Of a stretch of 64,000 bases of DNA, positions 21,080 through 32,978 are shown in pieces; the first letter of the stretch is position 1, and every line of letters starts with the position of its first letter. The notes under the pieces were generated by a model. The model did not search any database, had not been told where the DNA came from, and saw only the letters and a program-made list of their open reading frames with translations. The stretch comes from Trachythela sp. YZ-2020. Lineage: Eukaryota > Cnidaria > Anthozoa > Malacalcyonacea > Clavulariidae. Both the position numbers and the translations under genes were made by a program. Where the stretch lies: NCBI GenBank assembly GCA_016169945.1, contig JADLSH010000331.1, positions 806,001-870,000 of the forward strand, written 5' to 3'.

Positions 21080-21884
21080 GTTTACAATCTATTGATTCAA
21101 ATACGTTACAGAATAAGAAACAACATGATTCCAAAGACTGTATTTCAAACATAAGCGTACGGGCCGGGAGGGGGGCACGGCGGCCATGTAGTTCGGGAAA
21201 AACAGGTTTCCTATCAATATAAAGCAAAAATCCTCCAGAGGCGTAATAAAACTGAAAAATTAAGTGTGTTGGTTTAGAAACGTGTTTGTTAAACAGACAA
21301 ATAAAAAGTGCTTCGAAAAAATAATACTTTGGTACTTTTAATTCTTTAAGAATCAATAGCCTGTTAGAGCTTACGCCTCCGTCATTTGCAGTTGCAACAC
21401 TGATCCAGCAGTAATTCATACAATCGCATACACGATGTTATATAATACAACTTAATGTAGGCCGTCGCCGCGTCGAGAAAACTAATGCTGTGCCCGCCAA
21501 ACTGATAAGTTGATCCCAGTACGCCTATGATTTCAAAGTCAAAGACGAAGTTTATAGCCAAAAACAGTTCAAGTTTTATGAACATTTGTAAACTATTTGC
21601 GAAACTTCTAAAGTAAAATTTTACAGTAAATCCAAGCTTAATTAGTGTGTAATAACATACCTACATTATATAGTTGGTAAATTTATTATTCCACTGTTAA
21701 AATTAAAAAAATATTTAATTATTTTACCATTTTGTTTAAAAATATAAGAAAAGATATAACAGTCTTGCGTGTTACCATGGTTTCAGTGATAACGCAAATA
21801 CTTCGTGTTACAACAACGCTTGGGAACTATATAATTGTTTGGTTTGAACCGGCGAGGAGGTTCTGCATGCATGTATTTCTAGTT
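21080..21884 (+). mobile_element. Repeat family X, right-end fragment
   Basis: It contains ATTCAAATACGTTACAGAATAAGAAAC, GCGTGTTACCATGG, and the terminal GCATGCATGTATTTCTAGTT. The same blocks in the same order occur at 33.35-34.11 kb and 45.69-46.47 kb. No gene recognised. Confidence 0.7.
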
Positions 21885-22197
21885 CAATTTGTAATGGGAA
21901 TGGTGTCCGTTGTTTGGAGTTTTCAACAATAATGAAGTAGAAATGGGGAGTTCAAGCCTGATAGGGAGTTAGACATATGGCAGTTCTGGTGAGTTTTTTT
22001 AGAACATATGAGAATACCGAAGTCAAAACGAACTTTACGGCAAAGCGTATCAATCGAAAAGACGACCACTGACGGCGACAAAAAATACCACAGCGATATA
22101 TCGCCCACAGCGGTCTGCTAAGTACCAATAGCTACTTCATGTTAACATGCGCATAATTGATCATTTTGTTAAAACATGAAATACAATGGGTTAAAAA

Positions 22198-22232
22198 ATG
22201 CAAGGGGTTGCTGCATGCATGTATATCTAGTA
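22198..22232 (+). repeat. Repeat family X terminal scrap
   Basis: AGGGGTTGCTGCATGCATGT followed by ATATCTAGT, the conserved family end alone. Confidence 0.6.
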
Positions 22233-22692
22233 AATTGTCTCTGAAATATTCGAACTCATTTCGTAAAAATCTCCGGAAATATCAAAGCTTTTTACCGATA
22301 GCCGAAAAAGTCAAGTGACCGCGGCTTCCTATGCACCGTTTTGAACTTATAACTTATTTTACATACACAACGGTGCTGGCTTAAATAGTTTAAGCTTGCG
22401 ACCACCAACTTGCCAATTTCTACAAAAGTTTCTCTTGTTCCGTCGCTACTAGCGCTTAAAACACAAATAATCACTTGTTAGAAAGAGAAATGAATGAGCT
22501 TTAAAACAATGCTAAAATCATTTTCTAAGGATGAATAGTTTGTAAATTATTAAGCATAAAATTGGATTAGTTTTTTGTTACACCCTGTAGTACCCATAAT
22601 ACTCAATAAGTGAAGTGAAAATAGGGCAAAGGGTGGACATATTATATGACTTGATTTAGCAGACTGTTTTCCATTTTTGCCTAACCTTGTCT

Positions 22693-22845
22693 CAAGTCGT
22701 GAGTTTTCTCCTGGTACTCCGGTTTCCTCCCACAGGGAAAGTTGACAGGGTGGGTTAAGTAAAAGGGCCCACAGTAATTGGCATATGCTGTTGTGGTGAC
22801 GCTGCCCTAGTTGGCGTAGCTAAATAAATAAATAAATAAGTTAAG
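22693..22845 (+). mobile_element. SINE 3' part with AAATA tail
   Basis: GTGAGTTTTCTCCTGG..CTCCGGTTTCCTCCCACAGG matches the second half of the tRNA-derived SINE at 55359-55679 and ends in TAAATAAATAAATAAATAAG. The tRNA head is missing. Confidence 0.75.
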
Positions 22846-22929
22846 ACGATATTCTTAGACTTAACACATTGTGCTCCAATTTGGCTTAGGGAGGCTGCCG
22901 GCCTTAATTGAAAAGAACCACCTCGCCCT

Positions 22930-23200
22930 AGGCGCAATAGGTGTAAAGCCCTGCTTAAGTTAAAGTGTGGCTCGGGTCTCTCCAGAGGCTCTCTCAAACA
23001 ATGTCCAACAGGGACATAAGCGTCTTTCCCAAATAGACAAAATTTGAAAAACACTAGGAAATAATGGTAATTGACTGATCTAGGTAAAATGGGTCAGCCA
23101 TGCTGCCCGACATGCCTCCATAAAAACAGAACCTTAATATGTTTACACACTAGTGGGCCAGAGCTACGTGTACATATCTCAAAATACTCAGAAAGACTTA
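22930..23200 (+). repeat. Interspersed repeat, third copy of the 19.6-20.2 kb family
   Basis: It shares TTTCCCAAATAGACAAAA, GGAAATAATGG and GCCTCCATAAAA blocks with the copies at 19645-20215. Confidence 0.65.
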
Positions 23201-23275
23201 ATCCACAGACTCCATTGAAACTGTTCTAAGTCACGTTTTCTTGATTTAAGGTGGCTCCCTACAGTTATTTTAGCT

Positions 23276-24210
23276 TTACTAGAAATACATGCATGCAGCA
23301 ACCCCTCGCCACAGCTAAACAACAAAAGTTCCTAAACATTTCTAAGCTTTTCGTTGCAAAATCTGCATGCAAAGGATGATTTGCTCAAAACCAGAATAGA
23401 CTTAGTCAGAATGCGATCGTGAAGGGGTAAAAAGAGGCTACGAGAGCTAGGGTTTTTTAATTGCTTAACTGGAAAATATGGCAGTTGCACCAGAATTTTT
23501 ACTGCTGGAAATGGTATTCGGTAAATTAGTGGCCGAGTCTGTTATCTGGGTTTCAGACAAAATTTTGGCGGGGAAAACGATATTGAATCCCCCCTCCTCC
23601 TCCAAAGGCTATTACCATTTAAATGTACTGTACTTGACGTAAATACTAAGTGTTTCTGTTCATCTCAAATGTGCCATGACAATTTTAATCATATTACTGT
23701 AATAGTTTGGAAGGAAAACAAAGGAAGAAAATTTAAATATAAAGGAATTATATAAAGGAATTTTAAGGATTTTTGCAAGGATAAACAATGGAAATTTGTT
23801 TCAAACTGTGGAAGCACTGTAGTCATGGCAACACGATCAGTAAGAAAATTTCTTCACAGTTGTCGTACAAATTACACTACAAAACCGGCAATGTAGTTAA
23901 AATATTAATGGTTTTAACAATAGAATACTGAAATATATCATGTAGGTATGTTATTATGCACAGTAGCGAAGCCAGCCTGACAATATGGTCATGCAATGCA
24001 AATTTTAAATCATTATCATTATTCATTTCTTTAGAAATTGATTGTTTTCACAGTCTATGAACACGGAAATATTTGCATAGCATGACCAAATTGTCAGGCT
24101 GGCTTCGCCACTGATTATGCATTCTAATATTTTATTTTAATCTAAAATTGAAAAATTCAACCGTCCGTTCAATATACAATATAAAACGTTTCGTAAAGTT
24201 CATAAAACAA
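23276..24210 (+). mobile_element. Repeat family X, left-end copy
   Basis: It begins CTAGAAATACATGCATGCAG, then CAACCCCTCGCCACAGCTAA, and runs in parallel with 31107-32390: GCAAAATCTGC, GGTATTCGGTAAATTAGTGG, AGCACTGTAGTCATGGCAAC. It contains the hAT MITE at 23961-24113. Its AGCTAAACAAC is the empty site for the Harbinger MITE at 31151. Confidence 0.75.
23961..24113. mobile_element. hAT-like MITE, 153 bp
   Basis: The ends are CAGTAGCGAAGCCAGCCTGA and its inverse ending GGCTTCGCCACTG. A perfect 8-bp duplication, ATTATGCA, lies at 23953-23960 and 24114-24121. The nearly whole element is a hairpin. Confidence 0.92.
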
Positions 24211-25107
24211 AACTGCATTTATACTATAAATTCCGTTTTGAAATGAGATCTTGCGGTTGAAAGTATACAATTCTCTCGTAAAATGGTTCCGCTTTCCTTT
24301 TAATTTATAGCTTTTTGTAACATAAAATATAGGATACTTAAACTCTGACTATTTATATAAAGCAACAGTTTTTAAAACAACAATGATAATATGCCATGAA
24401 CAAATACATCAACAATTATAACAAACTCGCCTTATATTTTACTTTTTTCGCTCATATATCTCTTATTACCTTTTATATAAAGCAAAAGCAATAAATTTCG
24501 CCTCAGTTCCTCTTTATAAAGTCCCTAAAAGCGATTTTTAAATATTCAGAATTTCTCATGTTTATAAAATCTTCGCTCATTCCGCTCCTGACAAAAACAC
24601 CCCACGCGATGTCCACGAATAGTTCACGAAATTCGCGAAAACGTTCACCCATGACACCCAAACAAGGGTGAATTTCGTTCTGGACCAATCAGCGCATTTG
24701 TTTATATTTTGGCTCTAAGCCAATCAGAACGCGTGAATCGCGAAATGTATAAACAAACACAGGCAGTCACTTTCGAGCTTCGTTGCAAGTGGATTTTTAA
24801 TATTTTATCATGCCTTGCGCAAGCCTAAATATTGCACTTTGAATTCACAACGTCCGAACGAAATTTCTATTAGAAGTTGAATTTTAAAGCTATATGTTCA
24901 AAAAAGTTTTACCGGCATCGTTAAACATTAACTTATTACTGTAATATCCTGCTCCCAAAAAGCAGGATGTTTCCGGGGCGGTACTTATCACTTGACAAAT
25001 CTGATTATTCTGACATGTCATTTTCGTGCTAACAAATATGGAGTTCGCATGGAAGGAATCACGAAGGGCACATTTTAGTAAATTGTGAGCAAATAACTCA
25101 CCAAACA

Positions 25108-25471
25108 TTACGATTGTGGACCTTCAAACCTACGCCAAGCATTCACTTGGGTAATCAGATCAAGGACAGCTCGTGCGTTCTTCGTTTCATCGTGTTGTTC
25201 GTGGTCGCTGTCGCTATCGCTGTCCTCGTCTTCGTCGCTCGACTCATCTTCATCGCTATCAGTCTCTTGAACGTCCAACGTTGGGTCAAAATGATGGACT
25301 GCTGAGTTTGCTGTCGTTCCCAGTGAAGAGGCTTTCGTTGTCAAGAGCTCTTTACAAATCTTACACACGCTTATGTCGGGCAGATTGCATTCGATGTGAA
25401 ACGAATGCCAACATCCTTGAAAGACGCGCCATAATGTGCTTTGGCGACTGCACTGAATGCTATCACATGCT
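25108..25471 (-). CDS. Exon 3 of the transposase-like gene: RING-like finger and acidic tail
   Basis: It joins exon 2 in phase (AG|A) and reads ACDSIQCSRQSTLW, a Cys/His finger (GCWHSFHIEC..SVCKICKELL), then ETDSDEDESSDEDEDSDSDS, ending WRRFEGPQS. Confidence 0.75.
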
Positions 25472-25639
25472 CTGTTTTTAAGAGAATTTAATTAAAGGTA
25501 AAGAATTTCTAATTTTTCATGTTTTTTTAAACACTAAGAACAAATAAAAAAATCAGATAATAATATACATGAAAACATTTCTCAATTCTGATTGACTAAG
25601 AGCAGTGCAATTTTTTCGAAAACAGCGCCAAAAAATGAA

Positions 25640-25815
25640 ATACAGGGTGTCTAAAAAAACCCGCTACCCTTAGAAATTAGAGGCTTTAGAAAAAGCCTCG
25701 ATTTTGTACACTTGGGAATTTAAAATTGCTTATTTGCTTCTAATTGCATGCAAATATGCCAGACAAAGCGAAATTTCTAAAGCCTCTAATTTCTAAGGGT
25801 AGCGGTACAGTGCAA
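25640..25815. mobile_element. Hairpin MITE in intron 2 of the transposase-like gene
   Basis: ACCCGCTACCCTTAGAAATT followed by AGAGGCTTTAG returns inverted at about 25775-25806. The outer CAGGGTGTCTAAAAAAA resembles a sequence at 20218-20236. Confidence 0.75.
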
Positions 25816-25987
25816 AAAAAAGAAATACAGTGCAAATTTCATTCAATATTTAGGCTTTCTGATTGACTTAAAATATGAAACAATAACAACGATAGCCAAT
25901 ACGATACAGCAATTTCCAGCAGAAATAATAATAAAACAAAATTTAGGAGTTTTTAGGGGTGACTGTTTTCATGTATATTATTAATAA

Positions 25988-26137
25988 GTAATAGTATGGT
26001 TTCTCGTGCAATTTGAAAAACCATACACTCGTGAGTTTTTCAAAGACTTCAAATTGCACTCGTGCGATTTTGATAGTCTTTGAAAAACTCACTCATGCAT
26101 CTTTTTTTCCAAATTGCACTCGAAACCATACTATTAC
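25988..26137. mobile_element. Hairpin MITE (GTAATAGTATGGTTTC ends)
   Basis: GTAATAGTATGGTTTC and its inverse GAAACCATACTATTAC bound 150 bp with inner inverted GTGCAATTTG and TTTTTCAAAGACT segments. A related copy is at 51560-51720. Confidence 0.8.
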
Positions 26138-26200
26138 CTATACTTATAGAACTGCCATTCTTGAGTGTGGAAATGGTATATTTTGGTTTTACCAACTTAC

Positions 26201-28305
26201 CTGTCTGGGTTAGGTGACTTTTCCACTGAAGAGAATCCAAGTGGGAGCACTCTGTTGGTAACCACTTGATTGCCAAACAGATTTGGTAAGAGCCATTTGC
26301 TACGGTCTTTTCTCTGCCGGGGCTGCCGTGGTTGTCGAGTTGCTCTACCAGGGTGGGAATGGATGGTCTCAAACTTGCTGACCATGAATTCTGCAGCTAT
26401 TGTTTTCAGGTTGTTGATTCGCTTCCTGCTGAAATTGAATTTTCTTGGGGGGACAAACGACGATTGAAATTCATGCATTTCTTTCTTGCAGGTATCAATT
26501 TCTTTGGCCTTCTCTCGGATTTGTTCCGCTGTATCCGACACACTTGTCCTCGCTCGAAGCACAGAATGAAAGTTCTCCACAGGGTACTCATCAAGGGCTA
26601 CCAAAAATTGCTGGATGATTTCATGCATCGGGTGAGTGTTTTCTTGCCGATATTTAAATGTAGATAGAACAATTAATAGGGCTTTGTCATAGTGCCTGCG
26701 GTGAAATATCATCATCATTATCCAACAGCGAAACAGTGATTGGCAGTAGAGGTCGTAGTTGCTACACTTGAAGACTACCGAGTAGATGCTGAGGACAAGT
26801 GGGACATAATTATCAACAAGGTTGAGTAAGGTAAGAAATTCAATGTCCTTGCAGTTTGGGAAGGCTGACAAGATTATGGTATCTCGAACAAGAGTCCAAC
26901 CCCCATAGATGACTTCAAGGAGTAGGGATAGACGCCAAGGTTTTGGTTTCTTTGCTAGTTTGGCCTTTGCGCCGAAGAGGAAGGAATAAAGATCTGAGAA
27001 AATCTTGTGGAAATTCAGCAAAATACACTTTCTGGAGTTTAGTGAAATATGCAGTGGACCAATCAGTGGAACAACATTCTTGCAGGCATCAGGTAAGGAT
27101 ACTGAAATAGTGTTGTACACTAGTTGACGCATGAAAAATTGCATGGGCCAATCGCCAGGAAAGGGAGCTATGAAGTGGTTGAGGTAATCTTCCAAACCGT
27201 TAGCGAGCATGTGATTGAAGGCAACGAGTAGATCGTTGTAGGATTTTAACGGCAATTTTAGACTGTCCACAAGCTTAGTGTTGTCCATGCATCGCATCTC
27301 TCTAATTTCAGTTTGTTGGTAGTCATGAATTGCAACTCTTTGCTTCTCTGCTTCAGGGTCAAAATACTTCGCTACTACCCTGCCTGGCATTTTGCTTGCA
27401 TAGGTTTGGGAAATGGTGCTCATGTGTTCACCTATGAACTTCTTCAACAGACTTTCTTCTACTGGATTGACTGGTAAAAAAGATGGCAGCGAGTCGCTAG
27501 GCACAGCTTTAATATTGGGGAAGACTTTAACTAGAAGGGTGGTTGTGTGGACTGATTGGGTTTGGGTTTTAGACTCAGGACGACGCTTGGTATGTATGCA
27601 AAAAATAATAAACTGTTCATTTTCAATCACGCTTTGAAAAAATTATTTCACTCTTTCAAGGTGGGATGCTGACGAGGCTAGCATGGAGGCTTTGATGGTC
27701 CGAGGATGTGCAACAATGCCCAAGTTACGAAGTGAAGCCAATCCTTGCTGGCTGATTCCAAATTGCTGGAGTGTTCTCGCCAGGGATACTTGGAACCAAT
27801 TAGCTCGTTGCGATTGTGAGTATATCATTATGTATATTACAACCATGACTCTTAGCTTTGTTAGCTCTTGGCGCTCATCTGACATCCGATCTGAACTCAT
27901 TGCATCATGGAGGGTTGAGAAGAGACTTGCCGCTCCAACTTCCATACAAATACCTCTGAATCGATCTGGATCCATTACAGGGGGTTGAAGGTCATAAGTC
28001 AGGAAGAATGTTTTCAATTTTTCCAGGTCGCCTTTGATGTCGATGTTTCTGGTAGCCTTGTGAACAATTTCTTCATAGTCTTCTTTGGACATAAAAATAA
28101 CCTCATCGGTCTGGCATTCAACACTTGCACTTGTTTCTGTCACTTCATCGTTGGCCTCGGAGTCTTGACTTGGACAGCTTAAAGTAGCAGTTGACTCGGT
28201 GCCTTGGCTGCTGGTTGGCTGTGTGATGGAAAGACTCGCAGACACAGAATCGTTATTATCTCTTCTGTCTGGTTCACTCAGCAAATAAGTGGATAGACCC
28301 TCAAG
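26201..28305 (-). pseudogene. Exon 2 of the transposase-like gene, with in-frame TAA
   Basis: It starts right after AAATATAG and reads LEGLSTYLLSEPDRR. It is 2105 nt and one frame throughout except TAA at 27643-27645, between HLERVK and FFQSVIENEQ. The sequence FIIFC directly joined to IHTKRR might mark a small in-frame loss; this needs homologues to judge. Confidence 0.75.
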
Positions 28306-28683
28306 CTATATTTGAAAATTCTATGTCTTAATATTGCAATCTTACCACCCCCATTATAATACTATATATAAGGAATGAGCAGCATGTCAATGACAGACTT
28401 GCAAGGAGTTCTGGATATGGGTCATAGTTGCCCTGATAATTGAGAAGTTGTCAGAAAATACTATTTTCAAGTGATTATATAATTTATTTATCTACTTGAG
28501 TGTTTTTAATGAGTGCAATAGTGCATGTTTCTCTACAACTAAAAGTAATCTGTATAACTTTTTTAGTCACCATTTCACATCATCATTTCACACCATCTTC
28601 ACATTTTTCTATGAAATACCTAACAGTATGAATAATATAGTACATATAGCATACTTTAGATATTTTATGTAATTATTGCTTAC

Positions 28684-28950
28684 CTTCTTTTCAATTGCAT
28701 CAGGAGATAGTTGTTTTGACAAATGCCGAGTAAAATTTCTCTTTTTGAGGCACTGCTGAACACAACTTTTGCAGATGTGGGTAACTTTTTTCGAGGTTAT
28801 ATTTTTTTCATCCGCCATAAACTTAGCAAATGCTTCGGCCAATTCACCTAAACCGAATGTTCTCAAGTTGACCATCCGGCTAGAGCCATCAACGCCATCT
28901 GACCACTCGTCGTGAAAAGGATTATTGCAATTTTTCCAAAACTTAGGCAT
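28684..28950 (-). CDS. Exon 1 of the transposase-like gene
   Basis: The start is MPKFWKNCNNPF; the ATG lies 570 bp inside the right terminus. The exon ends in phase 0 at AAG|GTAAGC. Cys and His residues suggest a DNA-binding zinc finger of unknown type. Confidence 0.7.
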
Positions 28951-29576
28951 TTTAGACTAAATTTAAAACCAGGTGAGTAGAAACAAGCGACGAACTTTGA
29001 AAGTGTTTTGTGTGTAGAATGAAACGTTTCCCGCCCGCGGGAAAATTAAATGTTCGATCGAACATCACTTTCGCGGGCTTCTTTTCGATATCTTAGGCGA
29101 CGCTAGTAAGCTATCTTGAGTTGTTGATTTAAAAGAAATTGTTTCTATATTTATTTGATATCATAATAACAAAAACGATAGACAAAAAAACAATCAGAAT
29201 GTCATTTGAGAAAGGATTTCGTTCGGACGTTGTGAATTCAAAGTGCAATATTTAGGCTTGCGCAAGGCAAAGCTTGAAGGCCTGTATCTTCGCAACAACG
29301 CGATAAATAAAAAATCGCCGCGAGGAATCTCAGGATAAATCCTTTTTGAACAACATATCTTGATATCATGAAAACATATTAAAAATCCACTTTGCAACGA
29401 AGCTCGAAAGTGACTGCCTGTGTTTGTTTATAAATTTCGCGATTTACGCGTTCTGATTGTCTTAGAGCCAAAATATAAACAAATGCGTTGATTGGTCCAG
29501 AACGAAATTCACCCTTGTCTGACACTCATGAAACATAGCCACACGCCAGGAACTTTGGTTTCGCATAGCTTTCCTT

Positions 29577-29720
29577 TTTTCCCGGGTGTAATAAATAGCC
29601 GAGCGGAATTAGTACCCTCGCCCCGGGCTATCGCCCGGAACGGCGCTTCGCGCCGTTGGCTAGGGGATAATAAATCGTTTTTAAACGAGTATTATCGCAG
29701 ATGACGAAGTTTTTTATACT
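29577..29720. repeat. GC-rich hairpin repeat (inverted copy of 20425-20520)
   Basis: CCCGGGTGTAATAAATAGCC, GGCTATCGCCCGGAACGG and CGCTTCGCGCCG appear in the inverted order of the 20.4-kb copy. Confidence 0.75.
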
Positions 29721-29729
29721 CGAGGGTAA

Positions 29730-30840
29730 TATTCATCATTTATGGAATATTTAAAACCCGGTTCAGGTAGTGTCATCGTTGCGATGTTAACAAGACGTAA
29801 GCCTGAAATGTGGTTACTATGCGCATAAAATTGTCCATATCTAAAAAACAAAGTCGGTGACCCATCTTTTTTATTTCATATAAGTTTTAAGCATAATGTT
29901 CTGAAACTATTATGAAAGTTTAATCAAAATCGCCAGTGTGCAATTTTTTTAAACTCGAAAATTTTATATAAAGATTTCTACACTGGCGATTTTTTTTAAA
30001 ATTGAAATATATAAAATTTACCAAAATTAAAATTTGTGGTCAAAATTTGAAGATAGGTTACCGATGAAACTAAAGAGTAAAACGCATATAAAGGTAAAAA
30101 ATTGGGTCAACAGCTTCACGAAATTTCCCTTATATAAAAGCGTCGCTGACTAGTGAATGATAGTTTGCGGGCGCAAGATGTGCTTTCATCGTGCAAAAAC
30201 GAGTGGCAAATGTTGTTTTTATCTTTTGATTTTGACGTTTATTCAATATATTTGAGAGCCATGGACAACCAAGAAATACTGTGAAGGGTTAGATCGATTT
30301 AAGTCCAATTGAATCCTGCCATTTACTCAGTTCACGAGCTTCAACAGCCGTACAGCTGGACATATTTTTGCCTAGTTTTGTAATTTTGCTGAAGATGAAC
30401 AAGTCGGTATTTTGCTATAGAACTGTGATATTTTTACTGTTTAACTTGTAAAAAACATGCAAGTATCACTAAACGACTTTTATAACCTTTAACAGTTTTT
30501 ATACAATAGTTAATAAATGTTTAATAAACTCTTATTAGTGAACATTATATCTAAAATGTTTTTGAAAAATTCACTTTTTATATATTACTGTCAAGATTTT
30601 TTTATCCAAGCGATATTTGTATCATAGTTAAAATCACTCATCGGTGTTACTGATGCTTTGTCACATAAAACTAAGGATTATTCAAAGTTTTTTCATTACA
30701 AATCTTTCAGAATGGTAAAAATTATTTTAAAAAACCGGGCGAAATATCTTTGTTTTGTTTTGATCGTCGAATTTGCGTGGAAAAGTCCACGTACTTGCCA
30801 CGCGTTTTTGACTCTCGTCCCGCGATCATCTCATGCATTA
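29730..30840. other. No gene found
   Basis: A small inverted pair, AAAATCGCCAGTGTG and CACTGGCGATTTT, lies at about 29928-29995. The rest is AT-rich, with no coding frame I recognise. Confidence 0.4.
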
Positions 30841-31150
30841 CTGTAGGGAGCCGCCTTAAGATGATTTGAAAGTTGACACATCCAAGGCAACCAGTTATAA
30901 AATAAGAAAGTGCGTCAAATTGTACTAGGGGTGGGTTATTATGTTTTCAGGTATCAGATTGTGGTGGTTCATGTGTATTTCTCGATAAATCGGGGTGTAG
31001 GTCACCTCAAACTATCCTTTGTAAAATTAAATTTTCATAGTAAAGAATTTCATTTGTAAAGAATTTCATATATTCTAAGCCAGTGATAAATATTCTGGTT
31101 CTCATTATATCTAGAAACACATGCATGCAGCAACCCCTCGCCACAGCTAA

Positions 31151-31764
31151 GGGACCGGTCATAAAGTACGTGTACTGGGGGGTGGAGTGTAAGTTGGGGG
31201 GGGGGGTTACGAATCAAATTATCTAACCTTTGGGGGGGGTATGAGACAAATTACGACATTTGTGTGGGGTAGGAAACAAAAATGAGTCTAATACTATGTC
31301 TGTGATTAAAACTACAAACTTTAATACTTTAATTTTTAATTGAGTGTATGTTCTTATAATAATTAAATTGCTATGTAGTACAGTAGCATTTATCGAAGTG
31401 TCTCGATTGAACAGTCTTTGATTACGTAATTTTACCGTCGGGTAGCTCCCCTACTCGTTTAGAATGTTTTAAATATTGAAAAAGTATGAAATACGTCACG
31501 ACGTTCTGTTGATATAGCCTCTATTATTAGGTACGGAAAAGTACGGATTGGATAGATGTGGTGTAAAAGAGCACTATTAAATTTATGGAAATGCTCAAAT
31601 TTTTTGGGGGGAGGGTGATTGGTTGGGAGGGAGGGTACGAAACATTTCATCGCCTTTGAGGGGGTATTAAATATTTTCCGACGCTTTTTGGGGGGTGCCA
31701 AATTTTATAGTAGTATTTTGGATTACCCTCCACCACCCAGTACACATACTTTATGACCGGTCCC
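31151..31764. mobile_element. Harbinger-like MITE, 614 bp
   Basis: The ends are GGGACCGGTCATAAAGTA and its inverse TACTTTATGACCGGTCCC. TAA flanks both sides (31148-31150 and 31765-31767). The paralogous copy at 23276 has the uninterrupted AGCTAAACAAC, confirming a 3-bp TAA duplication, the PIF/Harbinger target. The interior is G-rich on plus and has no gene. Confidence 0.9.
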
Positions 31765-32390
31765 TAAACAACGACAGTTTCCAACATCATACTAAGCTTT
31801 TTTTGTTGCAAAATCTGCGATGCAAAATGAAGGAAAAAGGCCGTTGCACCACCAGTCTTTCTTCTGGAAATGGGATTCGGTAAATCAGTGGCCGTGTTTG
31901 GTATCTTATCGATTCAGGCATAACTTTCGCTCAAAAACAGAATTTAATTATTTACCTCCCCCCCCTCCATTTATGACGCACTCAAAGGACAGCGTCATAT
32001 AAGTGAACTTCTTCACATAAGTGTTTTTCGTTCATCTCAAAGTTTGAAGGAAAACAACTCTAATTGAGCTTGAAAGGAAAATTGTAAGAAAAACGGAAAA
32101 TAAATATAAAGTTAGAAGTTAAGGGTTTTTCACTTTCACAGGATTACTTGAAAGATACGCAACGGAAATATTTCTTAAGTAGTGGAAGCACTGTAGTCAT
32201 AGCAACACTGACACAAAATAATACACATTTTTAGGGTACAAAACAGGATACAAATCGGCCAAAAATAATTAAAAAATAGTTGTTTTAGCTATAGAATTAC
32301 CGAATTTATGATGTAGGTATGTTACTATTCGTTATATGAGCTTTAAACTAATCTAAAATTCAACTTTCCGTTCAAATATAACAAAAAGCA

Positions 32391-32700
32391 AAAGGTACCA
32401 ATCGTTAGATTTATCTATGATTTTAGTATTGTGAAAAACATGTTCATCCATTATACATCTGGTTTGATTAGACACTGCATCATCGTCGAGATTCATTTCT
32501 AAAAGAGCTTTAATATGTTCAAACTGTTCGCAAGTGGAGAGGTGCTGGTGGATTTCAGATTTTGTATGGTGTGAATGTTCCTTAGTTCCCGGGTGTATAA
32601 GCAGCGGTCAGTTTTGCCGATGTACCTACTATTACATCCAGGGCAAGTAAATTCATAGACGACAGAGCTTTGATACTTCTTCGGGGTTTTATCCAATTGT
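32391..32700 (-). mobile_element. Penelope-like element fragment, GIY-YIG domain
   Basis: The minus strand codes YEFTCPGCNSRYIGKTDR then CLYTR. A frame change leads into EHSHHTKSEIHQHLSTCEQF, the rest of the same domain. It is closely related in plan to 12661-13260 but a separate insertion. Confidence 0.8.
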
Positions 32701-32905
32701 TTTATGCTATTTTGTTTTTTGCTATTTTATCCATATTTATCCATATTTTATCTATTTTGTTTTATCATATTTATCATATTTTATCATATTTTATCATATT
32801 TATCCATATTTATCCATATTTTATTTATTTTGTTTTATGCTATTTTATCAATTGCTTTATGCTATTTTATCCAATTTTATTTTATGCTATTGTTTATTGT
32901 TGCTT
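32700..32905. repeat. Low-complexity TTTTATCCATATTTATC tract
   Basis: Irregular repeats of ATTTTAT, CCATATTTATC and TTTTATGCTATTTT. The open frames of Phe/Tyr/Ile-rich peptide across it are products of composition. Confidence 0.85.
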
Positions 32906-32978
32906 TATTGTGTTTGCCCTCTTTGGCACTTTGCTAAATGGCGCCCGTAATTGCAAAATTGCCTATTGTTGAATCACC

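Larger units (their letters stand above)
25108..28950 (-). pseudogene. Transposase-like protein of the 24.66-29.52 kb element (three exons, one in-frame stop)
   Basis: The exons are 28950-28684 (89 codons, donor AAG|GTAAGC), 28305-26201 (acceptor AAATATAG, donor CAG|GTAAGT) and 25471-25108 (acceptor AAAACAG). The phases agree and give 911 codons. Exon 1 has a Cys/His group (CNNPFH, HICKSC) suggesting zinc binding. Exon 2 holds the large core with PFPGDWPMQF, VPLIGPLHISLNSR, WRLSLLLEVIYGGW and DEYPVENFHSVLR; the conserved acidic and His residues fit an RNase-H-like transposase core, which is inference. Exon 3 has a RING-like finger (GCWHSFHIEC, CKICKE) and then a very acidic tail. TAA at 27643-27645 interrupts exon 2 in frame. 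I recall similar multi-copy proteins in cnidarians but cannot name the family. Confidence 0.75.
24661..29519 (-). mobile_element. 4.86-kb DNA transposon with a three-exon gene, superfamily unassigned
   Basis: The inverted ends start with (A/G)ACAAGGGTGAATTTCG and run at 24661-24865 and 29215-29519. The right end is longer by about 100 bp of extra sequence. The flanks TGACACCCA (24652-24660) and TGACACTCA (29520-29528) match at 8 of 9 bases, a likely 9-bp target duplication as in MULE-type and some other cut-and-paste elements. The interior carries one minus-strand spliced gene (28950-25108) and two MITE-like hairpins within its second intron. One in-frame stop suggests the copy died recently. 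Confidence 0.8.
23250..30855. mobile_element. TTAA-flanked inverted ends enclosing 7.6 kb
   Basis: GGTGGCTCCCTACAGT at 23250 and inverted ACTGTAGGGAGCCGCC ending at 30855 are each bordered by TTAA (23246-23249 and 30856-30859). TTAA targets are used by piggyBac and Kolobok. The inside is a mosaic: family X, an hAT MITE and the complete element at 24661-29519. No own transposase is seen. The two ends could come from separate elements. Confidence 0.45.

Noticed and set aside
31459..31701. MAPPKKRRKIFN ORF with nuclear-signal-like start as a gene
   Set aside because: It lies wholly inside the Harbinger MITE with no homologous domain, and reflects G-rich repeat sequence.
32670..32972. Hydrophobic ORFs as a membrane protein
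   Set aside because: They come from a TTTTATCC-type low-complexity tract; overlapping frames give similar peptides.
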